A stretch of DNA of 64,000 bases from Guptibacillus algicola (lineage in GTDB: Bacteria; Bacillota; Bacilli; Bacillales; Guptibacillaceae): contig NZ_JAIVAF010000004.1 of assembly GCF_020171805.1 (NCBI RefSeq), forward strand, positions 186,001-250,000. The letters are read 5' to 3'. The notes below the pieces were generated by a model, which worked only from the letters and a program-made list of their open reading frames with translations, did not search any database and was not told where the DNA came from. Below are positions 1-9,283 of this stretch, in pieces (position 1 is the first letter of the stretch; each line of letters opens with the position of its first letter). Made by a program: the position numbers and the translations under genes.

Positions 1-629
1 TTTTCTGCAATTTCCTTAAGCACTTCGTTATCCAACAATTCACCTTGCATAAGAGGTGACCACGCTTCAATCTTAATATCGTGCTTCTCACCAAATTCTC
101 GTAGTTCCTTCTGGTTGAGCTTCGGATGAAGTTCAATCTGATTAACAACAGGCTTTACTGTTGTTTCTTTCATTAATGTTTCGAGATGGTGAATATGGAA
201 GTTACTTACACCTATCGCTTTGACTTTCCCTTCATGATAAAGGTGTTCCATCGCTTTCCAAGTATCAACGAACTTCCCTTCAACAGGCCAGTGAATCAAG
301 TATAGATCTAAATATTCAAGGTCCATTTTCTCAAGAGAAGTTTCAAAAGCTTGGATCGTTTCGTTGTAGCCTTGATCTGTATTCCAAACCTTCGACGTGA
401 TGAAGAGCTCTTCTCGAGGGACACCAGCTTCTTTGATCGCTTTTCCAACCCACTCTTCATTGCCGTAGATCGCAGCAGTATCTATGCTTTTATAACCATT
501 TTTGATAGCAGCAGTAACAGCACCTATAAGCTGATCTTCTTCTTTCACCTGAAAAACACCTAGACCAACTTGCGGCATTTCGACGCCATTATTTAGCTTT
601 ATCGTTTTTGATAGTGTCATCTTACTCAT
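1..629 (-). CDS. Aldo/keto reductase (AKR5-like), C-terminus cut by window edge
   Basis: NAD(P)H-dependent carbonyl reductase of the 2,5-diketogluconate reductase / YvgN type, about 209 residues visible. The reading frame is open to base 1, so the C-terminus lies outside the window. The family tetrad can be read: Asp and Tyr in SIDTAAIYGNEEWVGKA, Lys in FITSKVW and His in YLDLYLIHWPVEG. The start ATG at 629 follows GAGGAG at 9 nt. An ATG three codons later is a weaker alternative. Substrate cannot be told from sequence; the Bacillus relatives act on glyoxal-type aldehydes. Confidence 0.93.
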   Translation of the reverse strand, partial: MSKMTLSKTIKLNNGVEMPQVGLGVFQVKEEDQLIGAVTAAIKNGYKSIDTAAIYGNEEWVGKAIKEAGVPREELFITSKVWNTDQGYNETIQAFETSLEKMDLEYLDLYLIHWPVEGKFVDTWKAMEHLYHEGKVKAIGVSNFHIHHLETLMKETTVKPVVNQIELHPKLNQKELREFGEKHDIKIEAWSPLMQGELLDNEVLKEIAE

Positions 630-831
630 AACTCTTCACTCCTCTTTTGTAAAATTGAATCACTTCATCACTATTTTTTCTGAATACAGGCTCAAAGTCA
701 ATTAAACGAACTCGTCCCTCATGAAATCAGGATGAAGGATTCATTTTCCTCGTCTCGAATTAACAGATACAGTGCTAAAGACCCTTAATCACATAAGTAA
801 ACCGCCCGATTACCATCGAGCAGTTCTTGAT

Positions 832-1257
832 CTACCATTTAAAGAGTTCATCTTCATTAGTGATATTTTCTTGCGGAATTCCAGCTTCTATATAACTTCT
901 TACAAGCTTCCAGTCCCCCTGCACGCCCTTTCGAAACGTATTAAAAAAAAGGTTACCTGTTTCACTACGCTTTCCTTCAGTCGAAATTGAAGCCCAAATG
1001 ACGGCAAGCACTTCATTCCGTCTAAGAGGGGTGACGGACACTTTTTTCAAAACCCATTGTGTCCCGTCCTTCTTAAAGGTAGAAAAAGCTTGTTCCCATC
1101 CCTGAACTGATTCTGTATACCCAAAATCATAAATCTCAGACTGACTTGTTACTTCTCTAGCCTGGTAGCTATCACTGATTTTGTATTTCACACCATCGAT
1201 GTTTGACCCGCTCCAGCTTTCTAGAAACTCGTCTAGAAACTCCTCAAAACTTTTCAT
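832..1257 (-). CDS. Hypothetical protein, NTF2/SnoaL-like fold suspected
   Basis: 141-residue soluble protein with no signal peptide or membrane segment. Length, an N-terminal amphipathic helix (MKSFEEFLDEFLESWSG) and alternating beta strands rich in Trp and Tyr suggest a cone-shaped NTF2-like domain, as in DUF4440 proteins; that is inference, not a motif match. ATG at 1257 follows GGAGGG with 6 nt spacing. It is divergent from prfC. No catalytic residues are evident. Confidence 0.7.
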   Translation of the reverse strand: MKSFEEFLDEFLESWSGSNIDGVKYKISDSYQAREVTSQSEIYDFGYTESVQGWEQAFSTFKKDGTQWVLKKVSVTPLRRNEVLAVIWASISTEGKRSETGNLFFNTFRKGVQGDWKLVRSYIEAGIPQENITNEDELFKW

Positions 1258-1383
1258 AAGAATCCCTCCCCATCACTCTATTTCAACAAGCATCGACAGA
1301 ATCCTTTCATCTCTACAATAGGAAGAGAGATGGGATTATGTTATATTACATAAGAAGTGATATTTGAAAGGATAAATAGCCTT

Positions 1384-2964
1384 ATGAGCAACCAAAACCA
1401 ATTAAAAGAAGAAATAAATAAAAGAAGAACGTTCGCGATTATCTCTCACCCCGATGCGGGTAAGACGACTTTGACTGAGAAGCTACTATTTCTTGGCGGA
1501 CAAATCCGTTCGACTGGTACGGTTAAATCCCGTAAATCGTCCAAGTTTGCGACATCTGACTGGATGGAAATTGAGAAACAGCGTGGAATCTCCGTAACGT
1601 CCAGTGTGATGAACTTTACCTACATGGGGCATACGATCAACATCCTCGATACACCTGGACACGAAGATTTCAGTGAAGATACGTATCGTACTCTTCTTGC
1701 TGTTGATAGCGTCGTGATGATCATCGATGCCGCTAAAGGTGTCGAGTCCCAAACGAAAAAGCTTTTCAAAGTTGTTAGTGAACATGGTATTCCGATTTTC
1801 ACATTCGTGAACAAGATGGATCGCCAGGGACGTGAACCTCTTGAACTGCTTGAAGAAATTGAAGAAGTACTTGGAATTGAATCCTATCCCATGAACTGGC
1901 CAATCGGTATGGGGCAAGACTTCCAGGGCGTTTATGACAGACACAAAAAAGCTGTAGAGTTCTATGATACAGACGGCGATAACAAGGATAAAGAGGCTGT
2001 ATACATTTCAGACCTCGAGGATCCTGTCCTAAAAGAAAAAGCTGGAGAAGACCTCGTCAATCAGCTTCAAGAAGATGTCATGTTACTTGATGAAGCAGGT
2101 TCAGAGTATAGCGATGAAGCTTTACAGTCAGGAAAGCAGACACCGGTATTTTTCGGAAGTGCGATCTCAAGCTTCGGGGTTCCGACATTCTTAAATCATT
2201 TCCTAGAGCTCGCTCCACCTCCAGCACCTAGACAAAGCTCTGAAGGAGAAGTGAAGCCAGAAGACGAAACGTTCTCAGGATTTATTTTCAAAATCCAGGC
2301 GAACATGAACCCTGCTCACCGTGACCGTGTTGCATTCCTTCGTATCGTATCAGGCACGTTTGAAAAAGGCATGGAAGCATGGCTTGAAAGAACGAATAAG
2401 AGCATGAAGCTTTCTCAAGGACAGCTTTTCTTCGCTTCTTCTAGAGGTAATGTAGACAAAGCTTATCCGGGGGATATTGTCGGTCTTTACGACTCCGGCA
2501 CCTATCAGATCGGTGATACGCTTGTCGGTTCTAAAAACGTCTATTCATTCGGCGCGCTTCCAACCTTCCCGCCTGAGCATTTCGCAAAGGTTCGTGCTCA
2601 AAAAGCATTGAAGCAAAAGCACTTCTACAAAGGCGTGCAACAGCTTTCAGAAGAAGGTGCGATTCAGGTTTACAAAACCGCGCACTGGGATGAAATCGTC
2701 GTCGGCGTTGTCGGAAGACTTCAGTTTGAGATCTTCGAACACCGTATGAAAGGTGAGTACAACACGGATATTCAGTTCGATACGATGCCTCATCAGCATG
2801 CACGTTGGATCGAAGCTGACAAGCCAGAAAACCTTGTCGACAACTCGAGAAACCTTCTCGTCTACGATCAGCAAAAACGCCCAGTCCTCTTATTTACAAA
2901 TGACTTTGCGCTTCGCTGGTTCCAGGAGAAAAATCCTGACGTTCCTTTGAAAGAATCTAAATAG
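1384..2964 (+). CDS. prfC: Peptide chain release factor 3 (RF3)
   Basis: Translational GTPase of 526 residues that recycles RF1/RF2 from the ribosome after termination. G1 is SHPDAGKTT, G3 is DTPGHEDFSED and G4 is NKMD, followed by domain II and the RF3 C-terminal domain; length matches the family. An upstream GTG at 1357 stays in frame, but it would absorb the ribosome binding site (GAAAGGA at 1366-1372). The ATG at 1384 gives the usual MSNQ N-terminus and was chosen. Monocistronic; a bidirectional terminator follows. Confidence 0.96.
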   Translation: MSNQNQLKEEINKRRTFAIISHPDAGKTTLTEKLLFLGGQIRSTGTVKSRKSSKFATSDWMEIEKQRGISVTSSVMNFTYMGHTINILDTPGHEDFSEDTYRTLLAVDSVVMIIDAAKGVESQTKKLFKVVSEHGIPIFTFVNKMDRQGREPLELLEEIEEVLGIESYPMNWPIGMGQDFQGVYDRHKKAVEFYDTDGDNKDKEAVYISDLEDPVLKEKAGEDLVNQLQEDVMLLDEAGSEYSDEALQSGKQTPVFFGSAISSFGVPTFLNHFLELAPPPAPRQSSEGEVKPEDETFSGFIFKIQANMNPAHRDRVAFLRIVSGTFEKGMEAWLERTNKSMKLSQGQLFFASSRGNVDKAYPGDIVGLYDSGTYQIGDTLVGSKNVYSFGALPTFPPEHFAKVRAQKALKQKHFYKGVQQLSEEGAIQVYKTAHWDEIVVGVVGRLQFEIFEHRMKGEYNTDIQFDTMPHQHARWIEADKPENLVDNSRNLLVYDQQKRPVLLFTNDFALRWFQEKNPDVPLKESK

Positions 2965-2980
2965 CAAGAGCATAAAATAA

Positions 2981-3020
2981 GCCACATCTTAATCCGTTAT
3001 GGAATAAGATGTGGCTTTTT
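2981..3020. terminator. Bidirectional terminator between prfC and pbpC
   Basis: An 11-bp perfect stem (GCCACATCTTA / TAAGATGTGGC) is followed by TTTTT on the plus strand. It sits between two convergent stop codons. Confidence 0.85.
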
Positions 3021-3035
3021 CGTTTCGATTTACTG

Positions 3036-5015
3036 CTACATCTGATCAAAAACATTCTTAACTTTACCTATTACATCCTTACTCGACGCGTCCTCAACCA
3101 TCATTGCGATAAGTAAATCTTTTCGATCTGTATTGTACGCTACGAATAAACCGTTTTCTTGCCCTGTTTCTTCTCCGGCACCTTTTAATTCAGCGGTTCC
3201 TGTTTTACCTGCAATCCTGATTCCTTCAACGACAGGCTCGTATGCGGTTCCGTCTGGATCTAATACGACTTTTTCAAGGGCTTTCTCAACAATTGAAGCA
3301 ATATCCGTAGAGACAACCTCCATCGGTTCGCTACTCTGCCCCATCAGTAACGAAGGCTTCATCATTTTCCCTTCATTAGCGAACGCTGTATACGTCATCG
3401 CAAGGTGATAAGGTGAGACCAGCAATTCTCCTTGTCCATACCCTGAGTCTGCTAACAGGATGCCGTTTCCTAATCCATCGTTCGAAACAGAAGACTTCGC
3501 AGTCGGAAAGGGAAAGTCAGTTTCTGTCCCGATGAGAAAGGACTTAAGCCCTTTTTGGAACTTCTCGTCTCCAAGATCAAGCGCTTTTCTCGCAAAGTAA
3601 ATGTTATCGGAGTGAACGAGCGCTTCTTCAAGGGTTACTTCAGGATCGGCTGGCTTTACTCGAGTAACTTGATAACCGCCCCAGCTCGAGTCAGCTCCCC
3701 AATTCAATCCGTCAATTTCCTCTACCGCATTCGGATCGAGACCATCCTTTAAGGCGATCGCAGCAGTAAGCGGCTTGATCGTGGACCCTGGAGAATAAGC
3801 TTTATTGAACTTTGCGGAGAAAGGCTGATCTTTATTAGCAGCAAGCGCATCATACTCACCTTCATCAAACCCAAGCGTGAAATCGTTTGGATTGTACGAA
3901 GGAGAACTTGTTAAAGCAAGCGTTTCTCCTGTTGTTGGGTGGAGTGCCACAGCTGTTCCCGCTTTACCGTCAAGTTCCTTGTAGAGCTTCTCCTGCACGG
4001 TTGAATCAATCGTTACTTGAATGTTCTCACCATCCACTTTCGGAGAGTTCGCGATCACTTTCTCTGTCCCTTTCACTTTAATGGTCCAGCCTGTTTCACC
4101 GTGAAGCTTTTCTTCATGGATTTCTTCTAGGCCAGCTACACCAATCCTCTCGTAACTTGAATAGCCTTTTTCCGCATATTCTTCTAAATCTTCTTTCAGC
4201 AAGTTACGGATATAGCCAGTAAGGTGCGCGGTACTTTCGCCGAGTGGGTAAATCCGTTCTGTCTTATTATTCACTTGCACACCAGTAATCTGTTTTGCTT
4301 CTTCGATCAAATCATCTTCTGTTTTCATTACACTTTTAATTGGTACAAATTGAGCAGAATTCGACTGTACCCAGCCCTGACTCAACTCTTTCTCAATATC
4401 CTCTACACTTATTTTCAATACTTCACTTAGCTGTGAAAGAATCGCTTCTTTATCGGCTTCGATTTTTTCGGGTACGACTCCGATCTGTGAAACAGTGCCA
4501 TTCACCGCAAGCTCTACACCGTTCCGATCCGTTATATTTCCTCGTGTCGGAACTTCAGAAGTAATTGCGACTTCCTCGCCCTCATTTAACTCTTTAAAGA
4601 TAAAGGAGGGATTCCAGTTCACCTTATATGCTTCTGAATCCTCTTCCTCTGTCAGCACTAGCGTTGCCTTATTTTCAAAAGCGACTTCTCCCGCAAGTGT
4701 TTGCATCGACACAGAATAAGGAAGCGTGACTACTCCTTCTTCATTGGGTTCTGGTTCTTCTTCTGGCTTCTCGAATGTAACCTTTAACTCTTGAACTTCC
4801 ACATCGCCATAAATGGATTTATACCGTTCTACAAATTCTTCTTTCGTAATCGACTCCTGGGTATCCTGCGACAATTGGGTGTACATACTACTAAACTCTT
4901 GTTCGTTCCAGTCCTTTACATATGTATCGAACGCATCGATCGCTGATGGAGGCGAAGAACAACCTGCAAGAAGCAAGACGAAAAACCCCATCACGATTAA
5001 TGATCTTAGATTCAA
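3036..5015 (-). CDS. pbpC: Penicillin-binding protein 3-type transpeptidase lipoprotein
   Basis: Class B PBP of 659 residues that cross-links peptidoglycan outside the membrane. It has a lipoprotein signal with lipobox LLLAGC, then an NTF2-like MecA_N domain (about 25-145), a PBP dimerisation domain and the transpeptidase domain. Active-site motifs are SPGSTIKP (SxxK), HSDNIYFA (SxN) and KTGTAELKG (KTG). Length and domain order match B. subtilis PBP3 (PbpC), a low-affinity relative of MecA. The start is TTG at 5015, with AAGGGGAG 5 nt upstream. Monocistronic. Confidence 0.93.
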   Translation of the reverse strand: MNLRSLIVMGFFVLLLAGCSSPPSAIDAFDTYVKDWNEQEFSSMYTQLSQDTQESITKEEFVERYKSIYGDVEVQELKVTFEKPEEEPEPNEEGVVTLPYSVSMQTLAGEVAFENKATLVLTEEEDSEAYKVNWNPSFIFKELNEGEEVAITSEVPTRGNITDRNGVELAVNGTVSQIGVVPEKIEADKEAILSQLSEVLKISVEDIEKELSQGWVQSNSAQFVPIKSVMKTEDDLIEEAKQITGVQVNNKTERIYPLGESTAHLTGYIRNLLKEDLEEYAEKGYSSYERIGVAGLEEIHEEKLHGETGWTIKVKGTEKVIANSPKVDGENIQVTIDSTVQEKLYKELDGKAGTAVALHPTTGETLALTSSPSYNPNDFTLGFDEGEYDALAANKDQPFSAKFNKAYSPGSTIKPLTAAIALKDGLDPNAVEEIDGLNWGADSSWGGYQVTRVKPADPEVTLEEALVHSDNIYFARKALDLGDEKFQKGLKSFLIGTETDFPFPTAKSSVSNDGLGNGILLADSGYGQGELLVSPYHLAMTYTAFANEGKMMKPSLLMGQSSEPMEVVSTDIASIVEKALEKVVLDPDGTAYEPVVEGIRIAGKTGTAELKGAGEETGQENGLFVAYNTDRKDLLIAMMVEDASSKDVIGKVKNVFDQM

Positions 5016-5280
5016 AACTAGCTCCCCTTTGTTCCTTTATTTTCCTTTAGTATAAAAGAACGGATCGCGAGTTGAAAGGATTAAGACTCACATATTTAAA
5101 TTAGTCAGCTAACAAATGAATAGTACTTCCTGTTATTTCATTCAGTTCACCACATTCTGCACCCTTGCAACAGATTCATAGTCTTCTTACCATGAAACTG
5201 CGGCTTTCTTGAAACTTCGTATAATAAGAACCGTATACATAAGTAAGAGAATTGCGGACGTAGAGAATAGAGGAGGGGAA

Positions 5281-5475
5281 ATGACGATGATTAACATAGC
5301 ATTTGGTATTGCGCTATTAATTGTATGCGCAATCGTTCAGTACAGCTGGTTTTTCGATACAAATAATGGGATAGCGATTGATTTTAAATCAAAACGATCG
5401 TATATACTAACTAGCATTGCATTGGTCGTGTTTGCGGTTTACTTACTAGCAACAGGGATAGCGAATACCTTTTAG
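5281..5475 (+). CDS. Small two-helix membrane protein
   Basis: 64-residue hypothetical protein. Two hydrophobic segments (about 4-22 and 40-60) are joined by a short polar loop containing DFKSKRSY, so it is predicted to sit in the cytoplasmic membrane as a hairpin. ATG at 5281 or, with better spacing from AGGAGGGG (5271-5278), ATG at 5287. A longer frame upstream crosses this ribosome binding site and is unlikely. Function unknown. Confidence 0.7.
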   Translation: MTMINIAFGIALLIVCAIVQYSWFFDTNNGIAIDFKSKRSYILTSIALVVFAVYLLATGIANTF

Positions 5476-5482
5476 AGAACCG

Positions 5483-5527
5483 AAACAACAAAGCCAGCTA
5501 CCCTTAAAGGCACTGGCTTTGTTGTTT
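5483..5527. terminator. Bidirectional terminator
   Basis: A 15-nt inverted repeat (AAACAACAAAGCCAG / CTGGCTTTGTTGTTT) lies between the convergent small membrane protein and serine hydrolase genes. Confidence 0.85.
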
Positions 5528-6546
5528 TATTGCATATCCCATTCCTGTTCTAGTGCCTTTAATAGTTTATAAGGGCCTCTTTCCTTATTAGATGGAATCG
5601 CGATCATGACATCTGTGGATGGATAATAAGCAGAGTGGAAACTCACCCCAGGGTCATACCCCATCACATGATATTTCGTAACCTCATTCTCATTTTTATC
5701 GATCCAAACTCCATAGCCATAATAGGTATTACCTTTCACATGGACATGGGGGGTTAACAAATTGAACACGATTGGTTTACTAATCAACTTACCATTTATG
5801 AGGCTTTCCCAGAAATTTATCATGTCAGGAGCTGTAATATATGCACCCCCATCTGGTCCACCTACTCTTGGGATGGAATAGACATTTGTTTTCCATGTAC
5901 CATCTTTGAAATCGATATACCCTTTTGCCGTATTCTTAGGGAGCGCATCCTGAGGGAAATAGCCGGAGTCATTCATACAACTAGGTTCAAAGATGTTTGA
6001 TGAAACGTAATCAGTAAAAGACTGCTCTGATAGTTGTTCCACGATTAAACCCAATATGATATACGCCGCGTTATTGTAGTGGAACCTCTCCCCTGGAGCG
6101 AATTTCATCTCTCCATCCTGGAACAATGGTAAGAAATCTTTTGGTTCGTTCATCGTATACGAAGGTTTTTGAACCCATAAGTCTTCATAGTCCTCCATCG
6201 TTTCTTCATCAAAGTAATCCTCGATCCCGGACGTATGCGTCAACAGTTGATGCACCGTTATGTCGTTATCGAAATTAGGGAATGGTACCTTAAAACAGTC
6301 TCCTATTTTAGATTGGAATGATAACAGACCTCTTTCAACAAGCTGGCAGATTGCTACCGCTGTAAACAGCTTACAACCAGATGCGATTCCAAAGCTCGTG
6401 TGAATGTTATTTTCGATTTCCTCTGCTCGATTAGCGAAGCCTGATGCAGATTCGAGAATGACATCGTTTTGATTTCGTGCATACACGACGCCAGAGAACT
6501 TTTCTTCTTTTATCTTTTTCTCAATTTGGCCGATTACTGGTTGCAT
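5527..6546 (-). CDS. Serine hydrolase, beta-lactamase class C fold
   Basis: 339-residue PBP4*/class C beta-lactamase-like hydrolase without a visible signal peptide, so probably cytoplasmic. The nucleophile motif SxxK is read in FGIASGCKLFTA, and the YxN motif in FHYNNAAYI. The third motif is less clear; family members often have HxG, and YHVMGYDPG near the C-terminus could fit. ATG at 6546 follows GAGG at 4 nt. Family members include esterases and D-amino-acid amidases, so the substrate is open. Confidence 0.88.
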   Translation of the reverse strand: MQPVIGQIEKKIKEEKFSGVVYARNQNDVILESASGFANRAEEIENNIHTSFGIASGCKLFTAVAICQLVERGLLSFQSKIGDCFKVPFPNFDNDITVHQLLTHTSGIEDYFDEETMEDYEDLWVQKPSYTMNEPKDFLPLFQDGEMKFAPGERFHYNNAAYIILGLIVEQLSEQSFTDYVSSNIFEPSCMNDSGYFPQDALPKNTAKGYIDFKDGTWKTNVYSIPRVGGPDGGAYITAPDMINFWESLINGKLISKPIVFNLLTPHVHVKGNTYYGYGVWIDKNENEVTKYHVMGYDPGVSFHSAYYPSTDVMIAIPSNKERGPYKLLKALEQEWDMQ

Positions 6547-6645
6547 GTTTCCTCGCTCCTCTCTCTTTCTATTATACTGTTACCTTGTATGTTCAATAGC
6601 ACTCCTCGAATTCCTTTTATACGTAGGAATAAGAGAGCGCTAGCT

Positions 6646-6682
6646 AAAAAAAGAGAGGCTAACACAAACGTCAGCCTCTCTT
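6646..6682 (-). terminator. Terminator of the DinB-like gene
   Basis: Read on the minus strand, AAGAGAGGCT pairs with AGCCTCTCTT and is followed by TTTTT. Confidence 0.85.
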
Positions 6683-6685
6683 ATA

Positions 6686-7156
6686 TTAATTTGCACCTTT
6701 AATAGCACGGTGTAGACCTTTGATACAGCCGCCATGTTCGCTTTCATGAAACAGTGCAAAAAGAATTAATTCACCGATTGTATTCAATTCTACAGGACCA
6801 GCCTTGAACGTCTCTTCGATCGTTTCATCCAGACGACTTCCAAACGTATCTTTGAATCGTCCCATTTGTTCAGATAGTAGCTCTTTCAACTCAGCAACCT
6901 TTGGAGGATCAACGGTCCAATCCTTCGGGCTAGTTCCTCTAGTAAACAGTTCCCCATACCCTTCAGGGAGTTTAACTCCTTCTCCTGCCATATGGAACAC
7001 GATGTATTCAAACGATACAAGCACATGACCTAACTGCCAGCGTAACGAATTCGGAAACCCTTCTGGAATGATATCCGCATTCTCCTCTGTGATCTTCTCT
7101 GCCCCCATAAGCAGAAATGTACGCGTCATATCCATCTGTTGCATAATACTTTCCAT
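6686..7156 (-). CDS. DinB-family metalloenzyme-like protein
   Basis: 156-residue four-helix DinB_2/YfiT-like protein. Three spaced histidines fit the metal triad of the fold: one in RWQLGHVLVS, and two in FHESEHGG near residue 140. Relatives include thiol transferases such as bacillithiol S-transferases, which would suit a Bacillaceae host, but that activity is inference. ATG at 7156 (MESIMQQMD) was preferred over an upstream in-frame start at 7222 because AAAGGTG lies 9 nt before it. Confidence 0.85.
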   Translation of the reverse strand: MESIMQQMDMTRTFLLMGAEKITEENADIIPEGFPNSLRWQLGHVLVSFEYIVFHMAGEGVKLPEGYGELFTRGTSPKDWTVDPPKVAELKELLSEQMGRFKDTFGSRLDETIEETFKAGPVELNTIGELILFALFHESEHGGCIKGLHRAIKGAN

Positions 7157-7386
7157 ACGAAACACACCTTTCAATATGTAAATTAATGCTCCTCTATCCT
7201 GTGCAACTTGCTTCTCTATCATACAATAAATCTAGTTTCCATATGAACACTTCCATATTCCACCTGATTACCCTTTATTTAATCCACATTTTTTTTTCAA
7301 TCTTGTTAGTTCCCCCATGAAATCGGGTAACCTCTGTATCATTGCACAAAATAGTCTACAACTAAGACCGTTCAGGAGGAAACATA

Positions 7387-7866
7387 TTGTTTACATTAAG
7401 TGATTTACCGATGTTTTTAATAAATTTCTTTTTAATTCTACCGATCGTTACGTTAGTACATGAAGCTGGACATGTTCTAACAGCGAGACTTTTCGGAGGA
7501 AAAATAAAGTTTTGTATAGGTACCGGCGAGACGCTCTTTCATATCGGTGCCCTCGAAGTGAAGAAAAAGTATTTTATGGAAGGTTGGTGTCAGTATGAAA
7601 AGCTGACATACAACAAAACGTGGGCTCATGTTGCGATTTATTTAGCAGGTAGTCTTTTTAACTTGTCTGTTATTTTGATCATTAACCTATTAATCAACCT
7701 AGACGTGTTACCCGCCGCACTCTTTTTCTATCAGTATTCGTATTTCTCTGTTTACTTTATCTTCTTTTCACTAATGCCTTATCGAAACGATGCAGGCAAG
7801 CCAAGTGATGGCCTTGCTGTTTTTGATGTTATCCGCTACGGAAAAGCAGAAGATCCTATCGATTAA
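7387..7866 (+). CDS. M50-like membrane protein with HEAGH motif
   Basis: 159-residue integral membrane protein with three or four hydrophobic segments. A zinc-type HExxH is present as VTLVHEAGHVLTARLFGG in the first membrane segment, as in site-2 proteases (M50). The usual second M50 motif (NxxPxxxLDG) is replaced by a weak MPYRNDAGKPSDG near residue 137. It may be a reduced intramembrane protease or a non-catalytic relative. The start is TTG at 7387 with AGGAGGA 6 nt upstream. Monocistronic. Confidence 0.75.
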   Translation: MFTLSDLPMFLINFFLILPIVTLVHEAGHVLTARLFGGKIKFCIGTGETLFHIGALEVKKKYFMEGWCQYEKLTYNKTWAHVAIYLAGSLFNLSVILIINLLINLDVLPAALFFYQYSYFSVYFIFFSLMPYRNDAGKPSDGLAVFDVIRYGKAEDPID

Positions 7867-7872
7867 CTAGCA

Positions 7873-7900
7873 AAAAGCTGCCTTCGAGGGCAGCTTTTTT
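7873..7900 (+). terminator. Terminator after the M50-like gene
   Basis: AAAAGCTGCC / GGCAGCTTTT stem with TTCGAG loop and T-run. Confidence 0.85.
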
Positions 7901-8030
7901 AAACGTTAGATATCCCACCGGTGGAAACACCTGTCAATCCATTGATTTTTTACTATTTTAGAATAAATGTGTTTACATCCCTCTTCATGAGGAACAAAAT
8001 TAAGAGAGACTGTTTTAGGGGGGAGTTAGG

Positions 8031-8075
8031 ATGAGACTTATTCTAGTGAACTTAAAAAGGAAGGAATCTCTATGA
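8031..8075 (+). CDS. Possible 14-residue leader ORF coupled to sortase
   Basis: ATG at 8031 follows a strong GGGGGGAG site and encodes MRLILVNLKRKESL. Its TGA stop overlaps the sortase ATG in an ATGA quartet, a classic translational-coupling arrangement. There is no homology to argue from; it may be a leader peptide or chance. Confidence 0.4.
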   Translation: MRLILVNLKRKESL

Positions 8076-8689
8076 AGAAAGTTGGGCTGCTACTTTTATC
8101 AGCCGGTTTCTTGATCGTTTTATGGAGTGGCTATTCGTTCTGGAATCAGAGTAAAGCTGTGACACATCAGCCTGAAGCTATCCAAGAAAACCATCCTGGC
8201 TGGGATTCTACTGTGGAAAAAAAGACGATATCTGTTGGGGATGACAAAGAATTAAAGCCTACTTTTGAGCATGGTGAAAAAGCTGCGATGCTTTCGATTC
8301 CCCGAATCGGTAGTAAGTACAGCGTTTATTATGGCACAGACGAAGATTCGTTGAAGAAAGGTGTAGGCTTACATGACAGTAAGTGGACCGTAACACCTGA
8401 AGAAGAGGGCCACGTAGTACTATCTGGACATAGAGATACCGTTTTCCACAACCTGGATCAAGTAGAAGAAGGTGACCATCTCTATGTGGAATTTGAAGGG
8501 ACTGTCTATGACTATCAGGTGAGAAAGATCTGGATAACAGATGAGGATGACCGTTCTGTTATCGTAAAGAAGGACAAGTCGACCTTAACCTTAACAACTT
8601 GTTACCCATTTGATTATATCGGTTTTGCTCCAGAACGATATATCATTCAATCAGAACTCGTTTCAACAGAAACGCCACTACGTAAATAA
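8072..8689 (+). CDS. Class D sortase
   Basis: 205-residue membrane-anchored cysteine transpeptidase. One N-terminal transmembrane segment (about 5-24) precedes the sortase beta-barrel. The catalytic His is in VLSGHRDTVFHN, the Cys in LTLTTCYPF, and the Arg in APERYII. Length and the TLTTC and HRDTVF motifs fit class D, which in bacilli often attaches sporulation or surface proteins bearing LPxTA-type signals. No LPxT protein is encoded next to it. ATG at 8072 has AAGGAAGG upstream. Confidence 0.92.
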   Translation: MKKVGLLLLSAGFLIVLWSGYSFWNQSKAVTHQPEAIQENHPGWDSTVEKKTISVGDDKELKPTFEHGEKAAMLSIPRIGSKYSVYYGTDEDSLKKGVGLHDSKWTVTPEEEGHVVLSGHRDTVFHNLDQVEEGDHLYVEFEGTVYDYQVRKIWITDEDDRSVIVKKDKSTLTLTTCYPFDYIGFAPERYIIQSELVSTETPLRK

Positions 8690-8716
8690 AGAGCTGCCAA
8701 CGAGAGGCAGCTCTTT
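8688..8716. terminator. Terminator after sortase, probably bidirectional
   Basis: AAAGAGCTGCC / GGCAGCTCTTT stem between convergent genes. Confidence 0.8.
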
Positions 8717-8718
8717 CG

Positions 8719-9198
8719 TTATTTTATTGGTAGATGTAATAAATACTTAGATTCTGTTCCAATAAATGGGGTATATTTCTCAAAACCATACAAATCGCCT
8801 GTCCGCTCATAAGAGGATTCCTGAACCCATCTGTGAAGATAAGAATATGGATTACACTCATCTGACGTTGGATCATGCTGTACTGCTGCATACCTTCTCG
8901 GTGGTAAGACAATCTTTGTCATTCCTTCAGGTACCTTTGCATCCTCCTCGACTTCTACACAAGCAATCCAACTAAACTCTTCAGTATCAGGGTCCCAATT
9001 CGGAGGATCTACGTATATCCCAAAAGAAACATTTGGGTCAATTCTGCTTTGGATTTTATCTACATGGTTAGCATAAAACGACTCTACCATCTCTGGAATT
9101 TTCTTATCCTTTTCCTTCATTGTAGTATCACACTTCATACCGATTAATGTCATCTCACCCATTTCTACAAGAACCGGGGTTTGTAATTCAGTTGACAT
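8719..9198 (-). CDS. GyrI-like effector-binding domain protein
   Basis: 159-residue stand-alone AraC-effector-binding / GyrI-like domain, with no DNA-binding part. The two-fold SHS2 repeat is suggested by EMGEMTLIGMKC near the N-terminus and YAAVQHDP near the middle. The family binds small hydrophobic molecules, and some members hydrolyse cyclopropanoids. ATG at 9198 has AAGGTGGTG 5 nt upstream; a TTG one codon earlier is also possible. Confidence 0.85.
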   Translation of the reverse strand: MSTELQTPVLVEMGEMTLIGMKCDTTMKEKDKKIPEMVESFYANHVDKIQSRIDPNVSFGIYVDPPNWDPDTEEFSWIACVEVEEDAKVPEGMTKIVLPPRRYAAVQHDPTSDECNPYSYLHRWVQESSYERTGDLYGFEKYTPFIGTESKYLLHLPIK

Positions 9199-9283
9199 CA
9201 AAGCACCACCTTAGATTGAGTTACTACCTCCTTCTTTGTTAATCATTTGATTCCTGCTATCAATTCCAACCTTTACACTGAGC

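Noticed and set aside
1486-1944. 152-codon minus-strand frame within prfC
   Set aside because: Lies opposite the conserved GTPase domain and has no start site.
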